NCBI GenBank assembly: GCA_023459915.1
Contig: JAEWSN010000168.1
Coordinates: 1 to 13,622 of the forward strand
Direction: 5' to 3'
Source: Bacillota bacterium
GTDB taxonomy: Bacteria; Bacillota; Clostridia; DSM-8532
DNA length: 13,622 bases
Under the pieces are notes generated by a model. It had not been told where the DNA came from. It was given only the letters and a program-made list of their open reading frames with translations, and searched no databases. Of this stretch, positions 5,124 to 11,978 are shown piece after piece. Made by a program: the position numbers and the translations under genes. How positions within the stretch are numbered: position 1 is the first letter of the stretch; every line of letters begins with the position of its first letter.

Positions 5124-6077
5124 ATGCAGATTGGACACTTCAAACCGAGGAATCCATACTTCCTCGCGCCCATGGCCGGCATCACGGACTGGCCGTTCCG
5201 CCTGTTGTGCGTGGAACAGGGCGCGGGGCTTGTCTATACGGAAATGTTGAACGCCCGTGCGCTGCACCATCAGGACCCCGAAACATTGCGGATTGCCCAA
5301 ACCCATGAACGCGAGCGGCCATGCGCGGTGCAGGTTTTTGGGCACGAACCTGACATGATGGCCGAAGCCGTGTCTTATTTCCTGACCCGGGAGGACATTG
5401 CGTTGATAGACATCAACATGGGCTGTCCCACGCCCAAGATCGTCAAAAACGGGGACGGCTCAGCCCTGATGACAACGCCGGTGCTGGCGGAGCAGATGAT
5501 CACAGCGGCAGTGAAAGCTTCGCAGGGAAAGAAGCCGGTCACCGTGAAGTTTCGCAAAGGGTGGACGGCGGACAACCAGACTTTCCTGGAGTTTGGCAGG
5601 ATGGCCGAAGCGGCCGGCGCGGCTGCGCTGACGCTTCACGGCAGAACCCGTGAGCAATTCTATTCGGGTGAGGCGGACTGGGAAAGCATTCGTCAACTGA
5701 AGGCGGCAGTGCGCATTCCGGTCATCGGCAATGGCGATGTGCGATCCCTGGACGACGCCGACCGCATGATGCGGGAAACCGGATGTGACGCCGTGATGAT
5801 TGGCCGTGCAGCCCAGGGAAACCCCTGGGTGTTTCAAAGGGACGGCGCTTGGCGGAAGTCCGGGGAGCATCGGGCATTGCCGGAGCTGCGGGAAACCATG
5901 CTGCGGCATCACCGGCTGCTGGCGCAATACAAGGGCGACACCACCGCCCTGCTGGAAATGCGCAAGCACATCGCCTGGTATCTCCATGGCATTCCCGGTG
6001 CGGCCGCGCTGCGGGCCGAGGTCTATGCGGCAGGAGATTTCGAAACCGTCGAGAAGATCCTTGCCAGATTGGATTGA
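5124..6077 (+). CDS. dusB: tRNA-dihydrouridine synthase (DusB-type)
   Basis: FMN-dependent, cytosolic enzyme that reduces uridine to dihydrouridine in the D-loop of tRNA with NADPH; 317 aa, normal for the family. The TIM barrel starts with NPYFLAPMAGITDWPFR, which binds FMN. The catalytic loop is INMGCPTPKIVKNGDGSALM with Cys101. Further conserved segments are VTVKFRKGW (K142), LTLHGRTREQFYSGEADW (H172), PVIGNGDV and VMIGRAAQGNPWVF (phosphate binding), followed by the C-terminal helical domain with the typical MRKHIAWYLHGIPGA. The start at 5124 has AAGGAG seven bases upstream and lacks the unrelated upstream residues of a longer reading. It is apparently monocistronic: a 455-bp gap follows. 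The DusB subtype is taken from overall resemblance. Confidence 0.96.
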   Translation: MQIGHFKPRNPYFLAPMAGITDWPFRLLCVEQGAGLVYTEMLNARALHHQDPETLRIAQTHERERPCAVQVFGHEPDMMAEAVSYFLTREDIALIDINMGCPTPKIVKNGDGSALMTTPVLAEQMITAAVKASQGKKPVTVKFRKGWTADNQTFLEFGRMAEAAGAAALTLHGRTREQFYSGEADWESIRQLKAAVRIPVIGNGDVRSLDDADRMMRETGCDAVMIGRAAQGNPWVFQRDGAWRKSGEHRALPELRETMLRHHRLLAQYKGDTTALLEMRKHIAWYLHGIPGAAALRAEVYAAGDFETVEKILARLD

Positions 6078-6320
6078 CTGGTTCGACGTCGGCCACGTGG
6101 ATCAGGGGCCGATTTCGAGTGTGCAGAGGGTTGTGTTTGACCGTTTTGCACCGAAATGCCCTCAATCTGAAACACTCCGGTAACAGACAAATCGCGATTC
6201 CCGCGATACACTGTGAGAAGAACCACTTGCGCGGTGGTGCAGTTGGCTTGGCCGACCGGGGACAGCGGGGCAACGTCGAATTGCGTCGAAGCCGAAATCC
6301 TTTTATTACGCGGGTTTTAT
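6078..6320 (+). other. Intergenic region, no gene recognised
   Basis: No coding sequence, tRNA or convincing terminator is visible here. Several short inverted repeats occur: TCGGCC/GGCCGA (6089-6112), ATCGCG/CGCGAT (6191-6207) and ACCAC/GTGGT (6222-6238), none followed by a T-run long enough to call a terminator. The dusB transcript presumably ends in this stretch. Confidence 0.5.
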
Positions 6321-6346
6321 GCAGGTTACAGTTTGTTTACACCTGC
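6321..6346. promoter_or_regulatory. Inverted repeat upstream of the slp1 promoter
   Basis: GCAGGT (6321-6326) and ACCTGC (6341-6346) form a perfect dyad whose half-sites start 20 bp apart, ending 10 bp upstream of the -35 box. The placement suits a regulator site; it could also be a weak hairpin. Nothing else supports a specific regulator. Confidence 0.3.
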
Positions 6347-6356
6347 CGGCGCTTCG

Positions 6357-6385
6357 TTGACGCCCCCATACCCCAATGATATAAT
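6357..6385 (+). promoter_or_regulatory. Strong slp1 promoter
   Basis: TTGACG (6357-6362), a 17-bp spacer and TATAAT (6380-6385) with the extended -10 TGA directly upstream (TGATATAAT). This is close to the consensus in every element, as expected for a highly expressed S-layer gene. Transcription should start near 6392, about 140 nt before the start codon. Confidence 0.85.
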
Positions 6386-6442
6386 GCGCAGTGTACGCAT
6401 GGATTAGGTTCATGCGTGCCATATTCTCCATCCTTTGTAAAC

Positions 6443-6485
6443 AAAGCCGGATTATCAGACACGAAGGCAGGCGTAATCCGGTTTT
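6443..6485 (+). promoter_or_regulatory. Stem-loop in the slp1 mRNA leader
   Basis: AAAGCCGGATTA (6443-6454) pairs with TAATCCGGTTTT (6474-6485) over 12 bp with one G-U pair, around a 19-nt loop. The segment AAAG can alternatively pair with CTTTGT at 6433-6438. The stem lies roughly midway in the 140-nt leader, 32 nt before the AGGGAGG Shine-Dalgarno (6518-6524). Long structured leaders stabilise some S-layer mRNAs; an attenuator is the alternative, although the T-run is only four long. Confidence 0.55.
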
Positions 6486-6532
6486 GAAAAGCCAAGAGAC
6501 CTGCTTTCAATTCCAAAAGGGAGGACTTAACC

Positions 6533-9532
6533 ATGAGAAACACCAAAAAGCTCATTGCGGTTATCATGACGATTGCCATCATGGCATCGATGATGGTTCC
6601 CGCACTGGCGGCGTCCTACCAGACCGAAGCCGAGAAATTGATGGCTGTTGGTCTGATGAAGGGCACCGACAACGGAGCTGACCTGGAGATGGCGCTTGAC
6701 CGCATCCAGGGCATCACGTTCACAATTCGGGCCATGGGCGTTGAAGAAGAAGCGCTTGCCATGACAGAAGCGGAAATCGCTGCTGCCCTGGAAAACGTGA
6801 CTGACGCCGACACCATCCCGGCTTGGGGCCGCGCTTATGCTGCCTACGCCGTGGCGAATGGCATCACCAATGGCGTGAGCGCCACCGAATTTGTGTTTGC
6901 TCCGTTCGCGAAGCTGTCCGGCACACAGTTCATCACCATGATGCTGCGTGCGCTGGGCTACACCGGCGTTACCCTCGACAATTGCCTCGAGAAGGCCATT
7001 GCCGCCGGTATGCTGACCGCGGGCAAAGCTGTTGAGTTCGGAACCCAGGATCAGTTGCTGCGTGACGGCGCTGCGTACATCATCTACAGCACAGCCAAGA
7101 ACGGCCTTGTTGCTGAAGAAGACGGCGTGACACCTTCCGACATGACCCTGATCGGCAAGCTCGTTGCCGACGGCGTGATCACAGCGACCGATGCTGCCAC
7201 GAACTTCGACTACGAAGCTCCAGCTCCTGCTGAGACCACCGCGATCACCTTCACTGCGGTTGCCCTCAACGCCATTCAGTTCAAGCTGACCTTTGACCAG
7301 GCGCTGAATGCCGATGACGCTGTGAAAGAATCTTTCTATGGCATCAAAGCCGGTTCGAACGAATACAAGGTTGGCGACGCTGCGTTGCAAGCCGATGGTT
7401 CTGTCGTTCTTACTGTTGGAGATTACCAGACGATTGGCAACAACACCAAGGTTGACCTGACGTTGAAGAAAGACATCCGCAATGCAGCGGGCGTGAAGCT
7501 TGCAAAAGACTTCACTGTCAAGGAAGTCATGGTGTATGACACCACATTCCCGACTTTCGATAGTGTTGAAGCTGTTGGCCTGAAGAATCTTCGTCTCCAC
7601 TACTCCGAGCCTGTTTGGGCAGGATCGAGCGCAATGACGACGACTACTTCTGGTGTCATTACTTCAAGCCTCAGTGATTACTTTGAAGTGAAGAACAGCA
7701 CCTATACTTGGTCTGTTACTAAGGCCAGAGTCGATGTGCTCGGCGAGTATATCGAATTGACACTTGGAACAAATCTCATTGAGGGATCTGTCGACGTCAA
7801 GACCAAGAATACGGTTAAGGACTTCGCCAACAACCTCGTTGCAGAGAAGACCATTTCTTACACCTTTGTCAAAGATGCTACCGCTCCTGTTGCTTCCATC
7901 AAGAGCGCCAACCAGAACGAAGTTGTTGTGAAATTCAACAAGCCTGTTTATGGATGGGTTCGTATTGCACATAGCAACAAATCGACCTATTACAAGGATG
8001 TTTTCATTGCTGAAGATGATGCGAAAGACGAAGTGAAGGCTGTTTTTGCTGGTGCTGACGTAGTTGGAACATCTTTCCCGCTTCCTTCCGGAAATGTCAC
8101 CGTTTACGTGATGGCAAAAACCGATGAGGACGTAAAAGACCTTTACGGCAACAAACTGGTGGAAACAGTTTTGACAGCAACGGTTACCTTGGACGTCACC
8201 GCTCCGGTTGTCTCCTCTACTGAGGTTGATGGCAAGGCTGCTTTCAAAGTGACATTCGATGAGAAGATCGACGCTGGCGAAGCTATCAAGCCTGCAAACT
8301 ACACCCTCAAGAAGGCTGATGGAACAACTGTATACTTTACAGCAACCATTGCCGACGCAGATGGAAAGGTCTTGAAAATTGCTCCGTCTCCTGCCTTTGA
8401 TGACCATACCGACTATGTTCTGACAATCAAGAAGGTGAAGGATACGGCTGGTAACGTTAATGCGTCTGATATCGTGTTGACGTTCAAGACTGGCGACAAC
8501 ACAAATCCGACCATCAAGGATGACACATTCGCGGTTAACAGCGAAGGCAAGATTTACATCTACTTCTCTGAGCCCATGAATGCCACCGAAATGGTGAAAA
8601 AGGCCAACTATCTTGTGTCCAAGACTTCCGGCGCAGCGTTTGCAGCACTGGGAGATGATGACACAGTAAGTGCAATCAGCGACAAGATTGTGCTGATTGA
8701 CATGGATTTGGCTGCGGGAACATCGCTTAGCTACCCTGCTGTTCAAGTGTCTGTAAATGTAACAGACCTTGCTGGCAAGAAGTTGAGTGACACTGCGCTT
8801 GCAGTAACCAAGGCTGGTATCGGTGTTGAGGTCTTTGCAGTTGACAAGGCGGAAGCCATTGCAACAAACAAGATTAAGCTCACCTTTACAAAGGAAATCG
8901 CATCGTTCAATTCGGCAAATCTTGCTTTGACTGGGTTGCCTGTGAATGCGGTTGCAGCGACTGAGTCCGTATCGGGCAAGGAAGTTGTCATCGTTTTGAC
9001 AGACGCTGCCAAGTTGGCTACCAACGGTAAGTTTGGCGGTACGACAGCGGTAACCATTGCTGCGGCTGGTTCTGACACCAAATCGGTGTATGGCACAGTT
9101 GCTTCTGGTGCTGCAAAGACTGTTTCTGACAAAATCAATCCTGAAGTTGTCAAGATTGCTTCTGGTGACAACAAAGATAAGCTCTATGTGAGCGTTACGC
9201 AGGTATCTCCTTCTGCAATAGCTGTTGGAAATATTGTTGCAAAGGGCACAGAAGTCTATATCCGCGTCCAGTTTACGGAAGTCATGGATTCTGCAACCTT
9301 CTCCAAACTGACATATACTGTATCTGGTTATACAGTTAAGGCAGTGCGGTCTGGAAGTGAGCCGGGTTCCTCTGACATGACGTATGCCTTGATCGTGGCT
9401 ACCGCAGACGAGAATAATACAACTGTGACACCGAATGTGACACAGGCATACAATGTGAAGGATACGCAAGGTAATACTCTTGCTTCCGGATCAACGTATG
9501 AGTCTCTTCTGTACTACTGGCCTGCTTCGTAA
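6533..9532 (+). CDS. S-layer protein with SLH modules and Ig-like repeats (slp1)
   Basis: A 999-aa exported surface protein. The Sec signal peptide MRNTKKLIAVIMTIAIMAS... ends in PALAA (cleavage near residue 26-27). Residues of about 28-225 form SLH modules, recognisable from AEKLMAVGLMKGT, AWGRAYAAYAVANGITNG and FVFAPFAKLSGTQFITMMLRALGY; such modules bind the secondary cell-wall polymer. A short linker YEAPAPAETT (from residue 230) leads to about seven SbsA/Big_5-like Ig domains starting near residues 240, 338, 448, 553, 655, 768 and 866. Each has an FxLxFdxxv-type strand, as in KFNKPVYG and YFSEPMNATE. The start follows AGGGAGG by 8 nt. It has its own promoter, leader stem-loop and terminator. 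Base composition drops from about codon 340 on. It shares domain order and motifs with slp2. The calcium- or lattice-forming role of the Ig repeats is inferred. Confidence 0.9.
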   Translation: MRNTKKLIAVIMTIAIMASMMVPALAASYQTEAEKLMAVGLMKGTDNGADLEMALDRIQGITFTIRAMGVEEEALAMTEAEIAAALENVTDADTIPAWGRAYAAYAVANGITNGVSATEFVFAPFAKLSGTQFITMMLRALGYTGVTLDNCLEKAIAAGMLTAGKAVEFGTQDQLLRDGAAYIIYSTAKNGLVAEEDGVTPSDMTLIGKLVADGVITATDAATNFDYEAPAPAETTAITFTAVALNAIQFKLTFDQALNADDAVKESFYGIKAGSNEYKVGDAALQADGSVVLTVGDYQTIGNNTKVDLTLKKDIRNAAGVKLAKDFTVKEVMVYDTTFPTFDSVEAVGLKNLRLHYSEPVWAGSSAMTTTTSGVITSSLSDYFEVKNSTYTWSVTKARVDVLGEYIELTLGTNLIEGSVDVKTKNTVKDFANNLVAEKTISYTFVKDATAPVASIKSANQNEVVVKFNKPVYGWVRIAHSNKSTYYKDVFIAEDDAKDEVKAVFAGADVVGTSFPLPSGNVTVYVMAKTDEDVKDLYGNKLVETVLTATVTLDVTAPVVSSTEVDGKAAFKVTFDEKIDAGEAIKPANYTLKKADGTTVYFTATIADADGKVLKIAPSPAFDDHTDYVLTIKKVKDTAGNVNASDIVLTFKTGDNTNPTIKDDTFAVNSEGKIYIYFSEPMNATEMVKKANYLVSKTSGAAFAALGDDDTVSAISDKIVLIDMDLAAGTSLSYPAVQVSVNVTDLAGKKLSDTALAVTKAGIGVEVFAVDKAEAIATNKIKLTFTKEIASFNSANLALTGLPVNAVAATESVSGKEVVIVLTDAAKLATNGKFGGTTAVTIAAAGSDTKSVYGTVASGAAKTVSDKINPEVVKIASGDNKDKLYVSVTQVSPSAIAVGNIVAKGTEVYIRVQFTEVMDSATFSKLTYTVSGYTVKAVRSGSEPGSSDMTYALIVATADENNTTVTPNVTQAYNVKDTQGNTLASGSTYESLLYYWPAS

Positions 9533-9555
9533 CTAGTCAAGAAATTTTCGATAGG

Positions 9556-9590
9556 AAGGGAGAGCACTACAGTGCTCTCCCTTTTCTTAT
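9556..9590 (+). terminator. Rho-independent terminator after slp1
   Basis: GGGAGAGCAC (9558-9567), loop TACA, GTGCTCTCCC (9572-9581), then TTTTCTTATT; flanking AA/TT extends the 10-bp perfect stem to 12 bp. It begins 24 bp after the slp1 stop and isolates slp1 from the downstream ligase gene, at least partly. Confidence 0.94.
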
Positions 9591-9601
9591 TCATTTGATA
9601 C

Positions 9602-9610
9602 TGATAGAAT
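9602..9610 (+). promoter_or_regulatory. Candidate extended -10 for the ligase gene
   Basis: TGA-TAGAAT is an extended -10 of the same TGATANAAT form as the slp1 promoter. No good -35 exists at 17 bp, because that position lies in the terminator T-run. It would give a weak promoter with transcription from about 9617, or the gene may rely on read-through of the terminator. Confidence 0.35.
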
Positions 9611-9675
9611 GAGACGAACATTGCTTTCATCCTAATCACTACCATGTTTTGGCGAGAGATACGAAAGGGATACGC

Positions 9676-11757
9676 ATGGGCCGAAGAAAAAAAACAAATC
9701 TGCAGTCTGCTGCAAGAAATGATTTACGAACAGCAAGTGTTTTTGATGGCATTGATGTCGTGTTTGTCACGATTCTTTCATTCTGTGCAGCCATTATCCC
9801 CCTGCTCCTGCGTTTGCAGCTGGTTAAGCTCGATGCGGTGACCAGTAGAGGTTACAAGGGAGAGGCCTCGTACCTTGATGTGTTCAACCACTGGAAAGCG
9901 CAGAGTCTTCTCTTCGCACTGGCCATTTTGAGCCTGCTGTGGATCATCCGTCTGTTACAGAAGCGGAATCTCCCAACACAGCGAATATATGTTCCCCTTT
10001 GGATTTATACGGCCTTTGTGCTTCTTTCCGCCTTGTTTTCCCCGTTCAAATGGGTTTCCACCCATGGCTTTCCTGATCGATTGGAAGGCACGTATGTCCT
10101 GTTGGCATATGTTCTATTGGCTGTATCAGCAGCCGTTTCTGTGCGAACCGATAAGGCAAGATTGATAGTCATCTTTGTGACGATGCTCTCCAGTATTTTG
10201 TTGGCCGTGCTAGGCACATCACAATACTTGGGGGAAGACTTTCTGCAAACAGTGACTGGCAAGAGTTTGTATATCCCTAACGATTACTCCGCACTGTTTG
10301 ATAAACTTCAATTCAATTTTGGAAAGAACTACATGTACGTCACCGTCTATAACCCAAATTTCTTGGGATCATATTCGGCGCTCCTATTACCCATAGCAGT
10401 CATGCTATCGTTCTACTGGCTTGAGAAAAGGAGCTTTCTCTCCATATTGGGGTTTCTTTTCATTGGTAGCAACTTCATACTCTGGCTTGGCGGCATGTCC
10501 CGTGCGGGCCTCGTGGGCGGGGTGGCGGCCCTACTGTTTCTGCTTGTTTTCGGAATGCGTGCCGTTTTGAAGCACTGGAAAGCAGCCATTCTGATTGTGC
10601 TGATGTGTTCTGTCATATTCACAGGAATGGACTGGTTCTCTGATGGTGCAGTAACAAGAGAATTCAGAAGAACCTTGCCCGCGGCTCTTGAGGCCAAGCT
10701 ACCAAAGCCCACCGGAAAAGCGAGCTTCAATCCGTTTCTTGTGAAGGCATATGCTGAGACAGTGACCAAGGAAGATGTACCAGCGGTTGAGCAGAATGCA
10801 TTGTTGGCCGAAGAGGCCACACTGACGCCCACCCCTGCGCCCACCCCGGCCCCTGCGCCCAAGCCGGCAACAACAAAGCCGCTGGTATTGGTGACAACGC
10901 TTGAGAACAACCGGTTCCGCTTTGAAACAGAGACGGAAACCCTCATTGTCGTCTACGACGATGGCGGGCTCCTGGTCTTTGATGATTCAAATCAGGAACT
11001 TGAATATACAGTGAACCAAAAAGAAGATGCAGAGGGGGACATGATCTCCACGATTGTGTTTTCTGATGAAAGATACAGCCGCTACAGCATGCAACTTGTT
11101 TCCGGCGGAGCTTTGCTGAAATGGTGGGGACACACCATTCCCCTCATCGTTGTCGACGACCAACTGACCGTTAACACCAAGAAAGGTGTGTACGAGTCTC
11201 ACATTGAAGCGGCAGAGGTCTTTGACATCGGGGACAATGAAGACTACGCATCAAACCGTGGTTACATTTGGTCCCGGAGCATCCCATTGCTGAAGAAGTA
11301 CATATTCCTGGGTGCAGGTCCAGATGCCTTTGCCATGGTCTTCCCCCAGAATGACATTGCAGGAAAAATCAACTGGCTGCGTGACAACAATATGCTGGTG
11401 GACAAGCCGCACAACTGGTATCTGCAAGTGGCCGTCAATACAGGGCTGCTTTCGCTTCTGGCATTGCTTGTGTTCCTGGCCATGTACCTGTTCAAAGGGA
11501 TTCGGCTCAAGAATGAACCGTCCCTTGGTGAAGGTCGTCTCATTCACATAGGCATCATGAGCGGCGTCGTAGGCTATTGTGTTGCGGGACTGGCCAATGA
11601 CAGCAATGTCTCGGTGGCCCCTGTTTTCTGGGTGATGCTTGGCCTCGGTTTGTCCTATGTCATCGAGGCACAACCGGCGCGAACCGCCAGGCTGGCCGAG
11701 GGTGGCAAAACGCCTGTCAAGAAAGCAATAAATGCAAAAAAAGCAAGACAAGCGTGA
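9676..11757 (+). CDS. O-antigen ligase / Wzy_C-family membrane protein, candidate S-layer glycan transferase
   Basis: A 693-aa membrane protein with about 12 hydrophobic segments: nine between roughly residues 15 and 318 and three after residue 585. Family marks are GGMSRAGLVGG (S275-R276), the loop block NRGYIWSRSIPLLKKYIFLGAGPDAF (R528, R534) and DKPHNWYLQVAVNTGLLS (H579), which match the conserved Arg/His loop of WaaL, PglL and WsfB-type enzymes that transfer lipid-linked glycans. The external loop (about residues 320-582) is large. It holds a Pro-rich linker TPTPAPTPAPAPKP (about residues 384-397) and a beta-rich stretch of some 110 residues before the catalytic loop block. The C-terminus is a basic tail. 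The start at ATG 9676 has AAAGGGA five bases upstream; a TTG at 9649 in the same frame lacks a Shine-Dalgarno. Sitting between two S-layer genes, it probably glycosylates S-layer protein, or alternatively polymerises or ligates a wall polymer. Confidence 0.83.
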   Translation: MGRRKKTNLQSAARNDLRTASVFDGIDVVFVTILSFCAAIIPLLLRLQLVKLDAVTSRGYKGEASYLDVFNHWKAQSLLFALAILSLLWIIRLLQKRNLPTQRIYVPLWIYTAFVLLSALFSPFKWVSTHGFPDRLEGTYVLLAYVLLAVSAAVSVRTDKARLIVIFVTMLSSILLAVLGTSQYLGEDFLQTVTGKSLYIPNDYSALFDKLQFNFGKNYMYVTVYNPNFLGSYSALLLPIAVMLSFYWLEKRSFLSILGFLFIGSNFILWLGGMSRAGLVGGVAALLFLLVFGMRAVLKHWKAAILIVLMCSVIFTGMDWFSDGAVTREFRRTLPAALEAKLPKPTGKASFNPFLVKAYAETVTKEDVPAVEQNALLAEEATLTPTPAPTPAPAPKPATTKPLVLVTTLENNRFRFETETETLIVVYDDGGLLVFDDSNQELEYTVNQKEDAEGDMISTIVFSDERYSRYSMQLVSGGALLKWWGHTIPLIVVDDQLTVNTKKGVYESHIEAAEVFDIGDNEDYASNRGYIWSRSIPLLKKYIFLGAGPDAFAMVFPQNDIAGKINWLRDNNMLVDKPHNWYLQVAVNTGLLSLLALLVFLAMYLFKGIRLKNEPSLGEGRLIHIGIMSGVVGYCVAGLANDSNVSVAPVFWVMLGLGLSYVIEAQPARTARLAEGGKTPVKKAINAKKARQA

Positions 11758-11803
11758 AACACAACTGTCCCAGAAATGAAACGTAGGCTTGACCGTTCTG
11801 TGA

Positions 11804-11832
11804 AGACAAGACCCAAGGGCTTGCGGTAAGAT
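11804..11832 (+). promoter_or_regulatory. Weak candidate promoter for slp2
   Basis: AAGACA (11803-11808), an 18-bp spacer and TAAGAT (11827-11832) is the best pair I see in the gap between the ligase and slp2. Each box matches consensus imperfectly. No terminator is visible after the ligase stop, so slp2 may equally be read from the ligase transcript. Confidence 0.25.
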
Positions 11833-11870
11833 TGGAGAAGGATTGGATCAGTCAAGTCATTGAAGTAAGA

Positions 11871-11918
11871 CCATCACAATCCGAATACCGCCATCACCAC
11901 CCAAACACCACCCATCAC
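11871..11918. repeat. Three CCATCAC direct repeats before slp2
   Basis: CCATCAC occurs at 11871-11877, 11891-11897 and 11912-11918, spaced 20 and 21 bp, about two helical turns. The stretch between is C/A-rich with a second repeated word CACCACCCA. It could be a binding-site array or simple low-complexity leader sequence. Confidence 0.5.
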
Positions 11919-11957
11919 ACCAGCGAAAATCTGGTGCCGACACACGTAGCAGGCACC
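11918..11957 (+). promoter_or_regulatory. Two mutually exclusive hairpins in the slp2 leader
   Basis: CACCAG (11918-11923) can pair with CTGGTG (11931-11936), while GGTGCC (11933-11938) can pair with GGCACC (11952-11957). The two stems share GGTG and cannot form together. The second ends about 10 nt before the AGGGAGG Shine-Dalgarno (11967-11973). Each stem has only six base pairs, so this may be chance. Confidence 0.3.
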
Positions 11958-11978
11958 GGGCAGAAAAGGGAGGATATC

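Noticed and set aside
6078..6320. Possible small RNA or tRNA gene in the gap after dusB
   Set aside because: Several short inverted repeats exist, but no tRNA-like cloverleaf, promoter or terminator could be assembled.
7664..9469. A 601-codon open frame on the minus strand inside slp1
   Set aside because: It is antisense to a clearly coding S-layer gene, has a Cys/Arg/His/Asn-rich composition without domains, and no Shine-Dalgarno or promoter. It reflects the codon bias of slp1.
9649..9675. TTG start that would lengthen the ligase by nine residues
   Set aside because: No Shine-Dalgarno lies before it, whereas ATG 9676 has AAAGGGA at the right distance.
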